A DNA stretch of 64,000 nucleotides, from NCBI GenBank assembly GCA_029783825.1, contig JAREIK010002985.1, positions 123,501 to 187,500 of the forward strand, written 5' to 3'. Under the pieces are notes generated by a model. That model was given only the letters and a program-made list of their open reading frames with translations. It made no database searches and was not told where the DNA came from. Position 1 is the first letter of the stretch; each line of letters opens with the position of its first letter. This document shows positions 13,479 through 24,970 of this stretch, piece after piece. This DNA comes from Sapria himalayana (lineage: Eukaryota; Streptophyta; Magnoliopsida; Malpighiales; Rafflesiaceae). Both the position numbers and the translations under genes were made by a program.

Positions 13479-16400
13479 TATAAACATATTTTTATATAGG
13501 CATGTATAAATACATCTAAACATATAAATATATGTATATACACATAAATTTAAGTATGTATGCACATATACTCTATGCATACAAATAACTATGTATGCAC
13601 ATAGTTTTATATTTATATTTATATTATTGTATATATATATGTACATATATTTATATATATTTATATATACATATGTATGTGATTACACACACACACACAC
13701 ACACATTTATATGTGTATAAAAATATATGTACATATGTAGATATGTATGTATATATATGAATATGTGTGTGTGTGTGTGTGTTTAAAATAGCAAGGAAAG
13801 TTTTGAAGTTAATATATGTGTGGTCAAATTTAAAACAAAAATGGGAAGAGATAGAGAAGTTTTCAAAATCTTCTTTATATATGTGTGTGTTTTTGGCACT
13901 CTATGTAAAGAATATTTTGGCTCATTTGACAAATTTTATCTCATTGTGAGTGTGCATATTCAAGTGATTATTGGAAAGATTTTACTAACTTCTTATTTTG
14001 AGAGAATTCGATGAATATTACTAAATTCATAGTAATTTTTTGAATAATTTCTATATGATTTCTTTGTTGTAACTTTAAAAAATTAGTCATAAAATTTTTT
14101 GTATTTTATGATTCTACTACCGAGTTGTCATAATTATTTTATTGTATAACATAATCACCATGACCATGACATTTTCTTGGTATCAGGCTACATTATCTCT
14201 AAAATATTTAATAGTTACGATATTATTTTTTCAATGTGGCAGCTAAGTACCCGACTACTCTATTTGTTACTTTTCTAATACTATGATTTTGTACTTTATA
14301 GAGAAAACATTAAAATCATGATTTTGTATTATAGAGATCAACTGTCTTAGTCACAAAAATCTAAATGCTATGACAATTTGCTTAGGAAGCCAATACTAAA
14401 GCTACAACCAATTCCATTACCACAAATTTGTTTCATATAGAGTAATTTCCTAGTTGTGTAGATTATAGTACCGTGACACTTTGCTACGAAAGACAACACT
14501 AAAGCTATGCCCAATTTCAATGTCATGACTTTATGTTATAGTGATTAAAGACAAAGTCATTGTTATTCCTAATGTCTTGACATTGGTGCTCTAAAGAAGA
14601 TATGATAAATTCATGACCTCAAGTCTATGTTAATACTTCCAACTTAAAATATTGTGTGGATCCAAAAAGTATAAAAGTGATACCTAGAAGAATTGAAAAA
14701 ATGATAGAGAAATTGTGAAACTACAATGCCATGAACCCTAGGCGATGAAATTCCAACCTCCATTTTTGGTAAATCCAATGTATATGTTTCAAATGGGCCA
14801 TATCATACCAGCATAGTTATAAAAAGGGGTAGCCCATTGGTAGGCCTTTTGGCTGGGTCAATGCTGGGTCATGCCAAGTTAGGTCAGGCCTGACCAGGAT
14901 AACCTGATTCATTCTAAGTAGCTTGGGTCAGGTTCAAGCTAGCTTGTTTGGCTAGCCGGATTGAAATTAGCCCACATAGGCCATCATCCTGGGTCATGCC
15001 GTGCCACACCTCCTATGCTAGTATATATGAACTTGCATGTCCCAAGTAGTATTATGTCTAGGCATAACACTAATGATAGGTAAGTAATGAGACACACTCA
15101 CATAATAAGGTAATAAAGAAGTAACAACCCTTTTATTATTAACATGTGAGATAAATCAATGTGTGAAAACCCAAAGTTATCATAAGTTTAATAATTTCAA
15201 ATATTATGCTTATAAAGCTGAAAGCATGAATATATTTAAGACCAATTCATTGTGTACTTTCTAGAAGAACTAATATTCAAGTAATGTGTGGGTTAACTAG
15301 AGAATCTAACCTAGGAGCTTCATCAAGATGTTAAAGTCATGTGTCGACCATAATAAATGGTGATAAATATGTCACAAAATATATGTAAGCGGGGGAGACA
15401 AGTAAGGTTGTGATAGTTCTGCAAGTCTTTCCATGTTGTATGACTTCTATATGTAAGATTCATGGGAAGATATATATTAATTATCATAATTATGATACTA
15501 ATGAAGTCATAAGTAAAAACATATTTAGTATCACATTTTTTTGTCTTTAAGATAATTATAGGTTAGATAATAAAAATACATATTCTTAGTAATCATAAAG
15601 GACAACTGACATATTGTCAAAAAAGTATTGACATGAGAATGACTCTTGAATGAAATGACGTGTTGCTCTAAGAGGATGATTATGAAAGAATCATCATTGG
15701 TAGTGATAGTCTATGAATGACAACTACCTTGTATGCCAAGAGATCACGTGATAATTTTCATACCAATCTACCATTCATTCAACATTTAAACATGACATTG
15801 ATCAAATACTAGAGAAATATTATCATGCATAAGGACATGAGCCAACTCTAGAGTTCGAGTATCTTTTGAAAGTTTGAGTACATCTATTCAACTTAAGAAG
15901 TAATTAGTTTACTATTAGTTGAACAAATTATTTATTTATATAATCTTTATGAGAACAATATCTAGACTTACAACTATCATATTACTTATTTGACATATAT
16001 ACTTGTAGAGTTATGCTGGATGAAAAAACCTCATCTAACGAAGTTTTTTGATCATATTAAATAATGATAATTTTGGCACACTCATAAAGTGATAACAAAT
16101 ATTTGATATCATTGCCAGAAATTATTTTGTTATTATTTAATTAGTTAACTTGTGTTGATTTAATTATTCTTATGAAATGATAGTTCTATTTTTAGTTGTA
16201 TGGATGCTATTATTGCTCAGTATTTATATTCCATTTATGTTTTGTGTTATACTTTTCTTTTTGTTTGTTTAATAGCCACCACGACTTAAATGAGTAGATC
16301 TTCTAGGAGTGAGTTCAATTTAGAATCAAGTCTTATGATATGGCAAGGAAACTATAATTATTTTATCCTTTTTTAGTTTATTCGAATTTTTTTTATACAA

Positions 16401-16620
16401 AAATGGAATTTTTACATTAAAAAGATTATAGCTAGCTTGTGGTAACTCAATAATTACTAATTTAAAAAATACAAGTTAATAGTCCTTACTAAACACACAC
16501 ACGCACACACACACACTCTCTCTGCATACAAATTATAAATACTTTATATGTGTGTGCGTGCATATATACATATATGTTCTATGTATATAGATACATATAT
16601 GTAAATATCTGTATGTATGT
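13479..16620. other. Intergenic AT-rich DNA with microsatellites and a GC-richer patch
   Basis: No gene recognised. 13500-13790 holds AT/AC/TG microsatellite clusters (CA run at 13685-13706, TG run near 13764-13782). 14820-15010 is a GC-richer patch with repeated GGGTCA / GGCCT words resembling a badly decayed hAT end of the family described elsewhere in the window. 16494-16520 is another CA run followed by CT. The rest is AT-rich and stop-laden. Confidence 0.5.
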
Positions 16621-18240
16621 GTTGGGTGTGCTGACACCCAAAATCTAATATAATAAAAGTCAAAAAAAAAAAAGAGAGGACATATGGTCACACCACCAAC
16701 TTCTTTTTCTATTGTTTTTAGCCTTTAAGGCTCAAATCATGGATCTACTCCCTCTTTTTCCCTTATAAATTGTGAGGGAGAGAAACAATGAAAGAATGAA
16801 AAAAAAAGAGAGTGACAGAGATGTGAGACAGAGAGAAAAAGAGAAAGGAGGTTCCTGCTCAAAGATTTTAATCCAGGTTTTAGTATAGCAATTTTTAGAT
16901 AATGACAAACACTTATTATCTCGGGCTTATATTTTTTCTCTTATATTAGAATGTTTTTTTTGTGGGTGAGAGAAATTCTATGTAATTATACCAATTTGTT
17001 ATATAGCAGATTATGTTAAATTGGCTCGTGTTTTTTTTTATGAAGAAGTTTTCACGTAAAACTCCTTGTGTTGTGACTATTTATGTTTCATGATTATTTC
17101 TCCTGTCGAGTTACTATTTTTTCCAAAGTTAATAATGGGTTAGGTTTCTATTTTAAGATACTATTCACATGAATAATATAAAATAGGGAATTGGAAAAGA
17201 CCATTTTTCTTTAAAAGTGATGTCAATGCCGATGGTTCCTTGGCAACAACAAAATGTCAGCAATGAAATTTTATATTGAAAATTTAATGGGAGAGTCAAT
17301 TTTGGCCTGTGGCAAGTGCAAGTCAAGGATTTATTGATATAATCTAAGTTACATAAGGTGTCGAGGGCAACCCTACAACTTCCTATGGCAAAGGCTCTAT
17401 AGAATCTGATGTTTCTAAGACTATTGTAAGCGATGAAGAGGGGGAGGAGTTAGATTTGAATGCTATTAGTACCATATGGTTGTGTTTGGCAAATATAGTT
17501 GGGATCTTGATCGCCAAGGGGCCTCATGAAAAGCTCGAACAGATACATCAAGCAAGGAGTCTTTCAAATAGACTGTACACTGAAGGAACAGTCTCATACA
17601 CCGCACATGGAGGGAGGTACTATGATTTCATATCACGTGGGTGTCCTCATTGGCATCATTTTAGACCTGGAAGCTATTGGAGTTGTGATGTCCGATAATG
17701 ATAAGGAATGGAATGCCATTTAGTCTCTTCCTACTTCTTATGAAGGAGTCAAAATATGAAGATTTATTCAGAAGTCATCAATAAACTCTTGTTTGGAGAA
17801 AGAAGGCTCGGAGGTGAGAAAGATGCTTTGGTAGTTAAAAATGAATCAGTGGTAATAGAAGTTGGACAGGTTGGTTTGTTGGCTCCTCGCAAAACTAGCA
17901 TAGTAACTTTTGATGATGAAATTACCTAAGGAGGGACTGTGCATCCTCATGGCATGTTTGCTAGTTTCCATGTAAAAGAGGATGTGTTAATGCTGGCTGG
18001 TCCACATGTGCACATGAGCACTATTTTCCTAATTTAGTGCTAGGTGTGTGGTGGGAAGATATCGATGGCTCAAGAACTCTCAGGGAAGAGCAAAACAGGT
18101 AGAGCTGCACCATAGTCAGCAACATAATAGATACGTGCAGAAGAAAAGATCTTGGAACTGGTAAAGGGTCCAAGTGTTGTGCATACTCGTCATGGTGGAG
18201 TATGATTCTCAGTATAGAGAAAGTGATTTCTGTTAGACAA
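16621..18240 (+). mobile_element. Ty1/copia retrotransposon fragment: likely 5' LTR plus gag remnant
   Basis: From 17450 to about 17900 two overlapping frames together give a copia Gag (UBN2/retrotran_gag type): NAISTIWLCLAN, EKLEQIHQARSLSNRLY, HMEGGTMISYHV, DLEAIGVVMSDNDKEWNAI, then SLPTSYEGVK after a stop. This is the order of LTR-copia Gag. About 17940-18060 may be the protease start. The upstream stretch from TGTTGGGTGTG at 16621 to about 17110 has a TATA-like TTATAAATT (16764) and a TG start and looks like an LTR, but no second LTR was found to confirm it. RT and integrase are absent, so the copy is truncated. Confidence 0.6.
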
Positions 18241-18649
18241 AATCAATACCTCGTTAAAAATAAGAAATGTATTGAGATTGAAGAATTAAATTACTCAAAA
18301 TATAAGGTAGATTTGCAAATAGCAACTATATAATGTATATTTATTATGTTGAATGTTTGATAAATCATTAAACAATTATTTCATTTCAAATTAAATAATA
18401 ATAATAATAATACAAAAAATGCATTAATTAATTAATTTAAAAAACATTTCTTCAAAAAAATTTAACCACCTCAAATTCAACTCATCTAACTTGCACCATT
18501 TGTTCAAAACAATAGCTAATATTTTTTAATTTGAAATTATATCATCTCGATAAATCCTAATAATAATAATTATAATAATAATTATTATTATTATTTACAA
18601 AGAAAATATTCATATTTTCATAAAAAACTAGTTTAAGATAAATTTGGAG

Positions 18650-19067
18650 GGGAATAATGTTTTTCGGTACTCACTCAGAAACTAATAGTTTAATATTTGA
18701 AAAAAAGATATCAAACTATAAATAAATTAAAAATCAGAGTACTCGAATTCAAAGTCCTAAACCACCTTCACGGCTTCACCTCATCATCGCCCTCATTCTC
18801 ACCCTCATCCTCGTCCTCACCTCTTGCTTGTCTCCCCTCGCCCCCCTCTCCACGAGCTCTATCGTGGAGCTCGATGGGCTCCAGTGAACTCCATGATGGA
18901 GCTTTTGGAGAGGAAAGAGGGGCGAGGGTAGTTTAGAACTTATGAGTTATGAATTTGAGTGACTTGATTTTTAATTTATTTATAATTTGGTGTATTTTTT
19001 TCAAATATTAAAAGATTAGTTTCATATTCTTAAGTATTTATGGGGAGTACCCAAAACATAATTTCCC
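18650..19067. mobile_element. Fold-back MITE, Mutator-like, with target duplication
   Basis: The two ends are inverted copies: GGGAATAATGTTTTTCGGTA at the left (18650) and the complement of GGGAAATTATGTTTTGGGTA at the right (ending 19067). Similarity continues inward for well over 100 bp (ATAAATTAAAAATCA on the left matches TGATTTTTAATTTAT on the right). It is flanked by ATAAATTTGGAG (18638-18649) and ATAAATATGGAG (19068-19079), a direct repeat of 9-12 bp with one mismatch, as expected for Mutator-like elements. The centre (about 18770-18930) is GC-richer with CCTCATCCTCG-type repeats and a nested hairpin around GAGCTC. No transposase is present. Confidence 0.8.
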
Positions 19068-19279
19068 ATAAATATGGAGTATAATGGTTATAAAAGTACA
19101 AGACACATTATGTCTGAGTATTCAAAAATAAAAATTACATTCTAGGACCTAAAAATTAAGTTTGTGTACGGCACCAAAACTAAAACACAATTAAATTTTA
19201 GGGTTGTTAATTTATGTTTCCCCAAAATACCCTTGATTAAAAAAACAAATTTTTTAATGTGATATCGTACATACCATGA

Positions 19280-19358
19280 TACACACACACACACACACAC
19301 ACACATGTATGTATGCACACACACACATATATGTATGTTTGTATGTGTGTGTGTGTAT
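19280..19358. repeat. (CA)n / (TG)n microsatellite cluster
   Basis: A CA run (about 13 units, 19280-19305), short ATGT units, a second CA run (19314-19326) and a GT run (19345-19358). Confidence 0.9.
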
Positions 19359-19764
19359 CATTATAGGATAAGAGTAATTTGGGAAAATTGAAATTGAATG
19401 AACCAAAATTAATTGTTTTTTAGATTGGCGTGGCAACCCACAAACCTAAATTTTAGGGTTTCTAAAGCAATTTTTTTTATTTTAGGTATTGACACATAAT
19501 TTGCCCTACTTGGTATTTCATTTTATTTGTTAATGATTATTGGACTAGAAAACTGCATCCGCATTGGTATAAGTTGTGAAATGTGAATTTGTGTTGTGGA
19601 CTTGTGGTGTGAGAAAATAATGAAGACCATTCCGCATTCAAGGCGCAGCAAAATCTAGAAAAACATTTCGGTGTTAGGATACTGCATGATTCTCTAGCGA
19701 CAACTTCACTGGAATTTCTAGTCCAGTTCAAAACACTGCAATCAAGCCACTCGCACATCACCTT

Positions 19765-19850
19765 CATCTCCATCTCCATCTCCATCTCCATCTCCATCTC
19801 CATCTCCATCTCCATCTCCATCTCCATCTCCATCTCCATCTCCATCTCCA
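19765..19850. repeat. Hexanucleotide tandem repeat (CATCTC)n
   Basis: About 14 nearly perfect copies of CATCTC (86 bp). On the opposite strand it reads as an alternating Met-Glu or Gly-Asp repeat, which I regard as a by-product. It lies in a GC-richer stretch upstream of the TGA gene and could be in its 5' untranslated region. Confidence 0.95.
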
Positions 19851-19938
19851 AATAAAGTCCCAGGCGGGATTGGATTGTCAAGGCTACTGTTAGCGAGACC
19901 AGAATCATCATCCCCTTGCTTGAAGCTCACGAAACAGG
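19850..19938 (+). promoter_or_regulatory. Possible 5' untranslated exon of the TGA gene (tentative)
   Basis: After the pyrimidine-rich CATCTC repeat the sequence is GC-richer and reaches a good donor context, AAACAG|GTAATC, at 19938/19939. Many TGA genes have non-coding first exons separated by long introns from the first coding exon, which here is near 24.3 kb. This is inference from position and splice context only; a transcript would decide it. Confidence 0.25.
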
Positions 19939-19979
19939 TAATCTTCACCTGACAATTGAAATTCTGACTGTTAGAACAT

Positions 19980-20410
19980 CAATCAAGGGCTATTCTGCCC
20001 GATCACTGCGAATATAAGCACATAACGTTTCGACGAAGAAAGAATACTGGCGACGATGTTAAAATTAGGGATTCGAATCGTCCGTCTATCCATTTTGGAA
20101 GACGAGCAAATGAACTTCAATGATTCTTCTGTTCGATCGTCGCGAAGATAAGAACATCACGTCTCGACAATGAAAGATTACAGGTGACGGTGTCAAAATT
20201 AGAGGTCGAGTCGTCTGATTGTGCGTCTTCATCGAAGTCCTCGACGTCACATTTCTAAAATAGCTCGTTCCATTCAACTCGCGTGGTATCGAGTTCTTCC
20301 TGTTCCTATTAAGGATTCTTCTGTTCGATCATCGCGAAGGTAAGATAATCACGTTTCGACGAAGAAAGAATACTGGTGACTATGGTAAATTAGGGATTCG
20401 AATCAACTAG
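19980..20410. repeat. Three diverged copies of a roughly 100-bp unit
   Basis: Copies start near 19982, 20122 and 20312. Each has, in order, ATTCT(G/T)CTGTTCGATC-type, TCGCGAA(G/T), AACATCACGT(T/C)TCGAC, GAAAGA(A/T)TAC, GGTGAC and AAATTAG(G/A)G(A/G)TTCGA. They are separated by about 40-90 bp of less similar sequence. No protein similarity was seen. Confidence 0.75.
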
Positions 20411-21406
20411 TCATCCATCCTGATCTAACTCCTCAATAGTTCGTTCCATTCATCTCCTATAAAATAGAGCTTTTTTATGTACTGTTTCAGGGCTTATTAT
20501 TGATAGCTATTGATCTATGCTGCTCGCTTGTTACCATATTTTCAGATATGCCACAAACGAGCATAGTGTTGGAGCAAAGTCTTCCTACCCAACACATCTA
20601 CTGAGCGTTCTTTTGATAAAATTTTTGTTGATGGGGTTTTGGGTGCACCTCCTCGCCATGATTGACCCTGTTCATTCTGGCTGAGTCAGCTAGTTGTTGT
20701 CCTGGGTTAACTGGTGTGGCTCAATGGTTCTGCCCAAACCATGAGTGGTGCTTGTTGATCGTGCCTCGCCGGCTCAGCCGTGGCTTAGTGGACATGCATT
20801 CCTTTTGTTCTGCTGCTGCTTTTCTGCTGGGTGTTTTTTTTTTTCCTTAATGAAGGTGGTGGTGCCACTTGCTGAACCTCTTTACACGTGTTGCAAGGTG
20901 AAAAAGCAGGTGATAATGATTTTGGCGCATGGGAAGTAGAGCAGGTGTTGAAGATGAGAGCGAAGCCAGCAAGATGCCAGGCTTTTTTTCTCAGCTTCCA
21001 ATTTCAGATTCCTGGTAAAGTCCCTATCTCTGTATTATAGCAGCAAATAAATATTCTTTTCATCAACGACCTTTTTTGAGCATCAAGTACCACTGCTCCA
21101 TTTGTACTTCAAATCCTTTGAAAAAACCCTAATTCATTGCCAAGAAAGTTATACTTAGTCTAATAATAATCAGATAATTAATTATTATTATATTTATTCT
21201 GCATGTAACCAAGTTAACTAGAGATTTTATATTAGATAAAAAATTAATCTCTAACTAAATAAAAATATATGCTATAGAGCAATCCAAAAGATTAAATTTT
21301 CATAAGAATATTTACATGTATAATTTTAATAGATCATGTCTTGATGTGAAAATTATTTTTTGTTGAAGAGCAGTAAAATTAGGGTTTGAGATTTATTAGA
21401 CATGTT
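20411..21406. other. GC-richer stretch upstream of the TGA gene, function unknown
   Basis: 20560-21010 is notably richer in G+C than its surroundings, with frames such as GVAQWFCPNHEW that I do not recognise. It may contain untranslated exons of the TGA gene or be an old LINE-like fragment. 21060-21406 is AT-rich with no features. Confidence 0.3.
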
Positions 21407-21784
21407 TGGAGGTGTCAAACGGGCCGTGCCGAGCTGGCCCGAGTCGGCATGGCACACTATAGTGCCATGCCTGAGTCCGTGCTAGGTGCACCCTTGGCAC
21501 CAATCGTGTCGAGCCGAGTCGAGGGATTTCGGCTTAGGTGACCACGCACCGAGCATGGTCACGAAGGGGGAACGGCCTATGGGTGAGGTTCGGCGAGCCC
21601 CTTCAGGGTGGTTTTGATGCGGCGGCAATGTGCCGAAACCCAGGTGGATTTTGGGTCACGGACCTATGTCGGGTTTGACCTCCAATTAACTGTGTCGTGC
21701 CAGTCATAGCATGCCAGTTTGGTTGGGCCAAAAAAAATTAGGTTGGGACCGGCCCGGCCCGGCCCGGCCAGTTTGACACATCTA
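21407..21784. mobile_element. Short non-autonomous hAT element, older copy
   Basis: It begins TGGAGGTGTCAAACGGGCC (21407) and ends GGCCAGTTTGACACATCTA (21784), the inverted terminus shared by all hAT copies in this window. The inside is GC-rich (GGCCCGG words) and non-coding. The 8-bp flanks (GACATGTT / TATATTCT) do not match, so the target duplication has decayed or the border is off by a few bases. Confidence 0.75.
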
Positions 21785-22037
21785 TATATTCTCTTCAATT
21801 TGTCAAAGGTTGTTGGTATATTAGCTTTTTCTAGATCCTGCGCTAAGTTGGAGCCTAGTGCATTAAACGACTTCCATATGTATTTCTTTATTTTATAAAA
21901 TAATGAATAATATGTAATATATGTGTAAACTAAATGAAAATCTCGTAAACTAGCATTTTGGTAGTTATATTAGTTCATATAAGTTTTTTTTTATAATCTA
22001 CAAGTTGAATTCGAAATCTACATGACTGCTCTATATG

Positions 22038-22312
22038 TAGAGGTGTCAAATGGGCCGGGCCGGCCCGTTTTTTTGAGCACGAGCGTGCCGTGCCGTGCCT
22101 GGCCCGCTCGGGCTGGCCTGCCTGTACGGTTCGGGATTCTGGGGACCGCGGGTCGGATCGAATCAGACCCGACCCACGGTCTTTTTTGTGGGAGGAGCCA
22201 TTGCGGGGTCGGGCTCAAGGGACACCCGACACGGGACAAACCTGTGCCGGTGTGCCGTGCCACGGGCCGAACCATGCCGGCCCGGCCCGGCCCGGCCCGG
22301 TTGACACCTCTA
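22038..22312. mobile_element. Short non-autonomous hAT element (MITE) with perfect target duplication
   Basis: It starts TAGAGGTGTCAAATGGGCC and ends with GGTTGACACCTCTA. It is flanked on both sides by TCTATATG (22030-22037 and 22313-22320), a perfect 8-bp duplication as made by hAT transposases. At 275 bp it consists mainly of the GC-rich subterminal parts of the long copies (compare 30788-34225 and 59448-62946). It has no coding capacity; open frames through it are a by-product of its high GC content. Confidence 0.93.
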
Positions 22313-24229
22313 TCTATATGCACATTCTAAGGATCATCTTGGGGAGATTTTTTTTTATCTTTTATTATTGTATTATCTATCTATAAGAAGTTATACTAGA
22401 CATAAACAAGTAATTTTATAAGCCAGAGTAAGTTTTCTCGTAGTCAATCTCATTTTTTATGGATCTACTTTACTATCAAGATTAGTCTTCATAATAAAAA
22501 TTCTCTCTCTATTGCCATGACTTTGCTATCATATATAAAATAATATCTTGGAAGAAAACTCGAATATTATAATATTATGAAGAAAAATAATAAAAAAATT
22601 AAAAAAAAAACTTGAATATTCTAATATGGTTTAGGGTAAGTAGAAATACCTTTTTTTTTTATGGCTAGTCTCAATTCCTGAGCAAAATAAGACTTATAAT
22701 GAAAGAGTGTTCAAAACCTCACTCACATCATCACGATAGCTGAGTTATTGCTAGAATTCAAGAAGCATGAAATATTAGAGCAACAATGAAGATGTCAAAA
22801 TATTTTTTTTTTATTTTATAAAGAAAATTATTTTTATTATTTTATCTTATATAAAATAATAATATTTATAAAGATAATTATAAATATTATATTATTTTAT
22901 TTTATTTTATAAAATACTTAATATTTATAAAGATAATTATAAATATTTTTTTAATTTATTTTATCAATATTTTTTAAGATTAATATTTATAAATGTAATT
23001 AATTTTATTTTTATTTTATTTTATCATGTCGTGTCATAGTTGTATTCATATCCTAGTTTTTTGAAGCTCATCGTGTCCTTATATCCTGTCGTATCGTATC
23101 CCCTTGACCGTATCCGTGTCCATGCTTCTTAGCTTAATTTGGCTCAATCACGTTCAATTTGATCAGCATCAAGAAGCTTCATAAAAAAAGAGCTGATGTT
23201 CACAAATAGGGCTTGGTGGCTCGATGAGAAACTTGGATTGTGATGGGTCTTGTTAGGTTGGGCTGATCCACATGCCGGCCCAATGTAACTTGGGAACTGG
23301 GCATGAGTTATGGCCAGTCTGACACAATTCGAACCTACCTTAGATTGGAGTTGTTTGAGGCTAACCGTGGTTCTATCTAGGATAGATTGGGCTTGACTTG
23401 GGCTAGCCCTAGTTTGGTCTAGACTAGACCCGGCGCACCTATAGCAAAATGTCTAAATCTCTCAATTTTTTTTATTTGAAATTATAACTAAAAGTAATCT
23501 CTGAGATGGGCGATTCTTAGCTCACCGTGTCTCATAATAAAAATATCATTTTCATACATAATTATAATTAATCATTTTGCTATTTCAACATTTTTGAAAA
23601 AATAAAGAAAAATCTGTAATATACTCGTGCATCTCAAAAGTGGCAATCAGTAGTAAAATATAGAAATTCAAATTATTTGTGATAATTCAAAATATAGGAA
23701 CTATCCTAAATTATTTTTCATATACTATATGCTTGTAAAATTAAGCAAAAAAAAAAAAAAAAAAAAAAACCAAAATATATATATTTCCAATCTTACCCCT
23801 CAAAAACAGAGAGAATGGATATGAGCTTGTTTTTGATGTGTCAGTTGCGTCAGCACAAGTGCTGCCCACTCTTATCAAGCTGATGTTGGGGTTTTTGAGC
23901 GTCCTGCTGGTTTTTGCGTGGACAATGCTGTTGGCTTGACCACAGGCAAGTATAAGTAGCTGCTTCATGCTTACGCAGCAGTGCGGTATATAAGCACTTT
24001 AATAATGACGATTTAATGAAATCAGGCACGTGTTTTGCAGCAGCAGGGGCTACGTTCTGTTCAGAAAAAGCAGGCATCCAGGTAGCTTTCCCTGTTCCTC
24101 GGGGCACTTTCATAGCTGGATAATGCTATTTCTTTCTTTTTTTTTTTTTTTTAATTTTTTGCTTTCTTCTTCTTCTTCTTCACCGGATGGGCACAACAGT
24201 CTTTTAACGTTTGTCCGTCTTCTTGTCAC
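22313..24229. other. Region upstream of the TGA coding exons
   Basis: Mostly AT-rich. 22855-22950 contains two copies of AATATTTATAAAGATAATTA, itself a near-palindrome. 23200-23450 is a GC-richer patch resembling a decayed hAT end (GGGCTTGG, GACCCGGC words). 23742-23768 is a long A run. 23820-24110 is GC-richer and may contain a 5' exon of the TGA gene, but I could not fix exon borders. Confidence 0.4.
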
Positions 24230-24325
24230 ACCGTGGAGTACCAGAGGCTGGCATTAGAAAACAGTCAGCACTCAAATCTAGTTTCTGTATCTAGTGGCAA
24301 TACTGAGAACTGGGGCGAGTCCAAT

Positions 24326-24939
24326 ATGGCTGATGCCAGTCCGAGGACCGATATCTCGACGGATGCTGATACAGACGATAGAAACCACATGGTGCGTTTT
24401 CTTTTTTGCCTACGTGAACTAGTTTTTTGTTTTGCCCATATGATTTGTTTTTTTTTTTTTTTTTTTGATTAATTTTTTTTAGCTGCTTTCGTATTATATA
24501 TTTTTTGAATTTGTTATCTAAGTTCTTTTATTATTATTTTTTAATTTGCATATTAAATTATTGATAATTGCTTGTTTGTTTTTTGAAATATTTAAATTTA
24601 AACACACACACACACATGTGTGTGTGTGTGTGTGTAAATATATATTAGTAATCATCACTTTTGATTTTTATGCTTAAAATTCTTTATTTGGTCATACATA
24701 GTGTCTAGTGCTCTCGTTTAAGTATGGATATATATATATATGTATGTATGTATGCATGTATGTATATATATTTATATATAGTATTTATCATGTTTTATTT
24801 TTATATTTAAATTTTTTATATGGTGATCATACTTGGTGTCCAAGGCTCTTGTTTAAGTATGGAGTTATCTAATTTATTAATATTTTGAATTTGTATATTA
24901 AATTATTGATAATACATTTTTTTTAAATGTTGACTTTGA

Positions 24940-24970
<31 letters not shown>

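Noticed and set aside
19537..19948. Open frames with Met-Glu or Gly-Asp repeats on the - strand
   Set aside because: They are translations of the CATCTC hexamer array; the flanking parts match nothing and lack splice or start support.
22018..22386. Long overlapping open frames on both strands in GC-rich DNA near 22.0-22.4 kb (also 33.8-34.4, 40.0-40.4 and 43.9-44.2 kb)
   Set aside because: They coincide exactly with the GC-rich ends of hAT elements, where stop codons are rare in all frames; Pro/Gly/Arg-rich translations match no protein.
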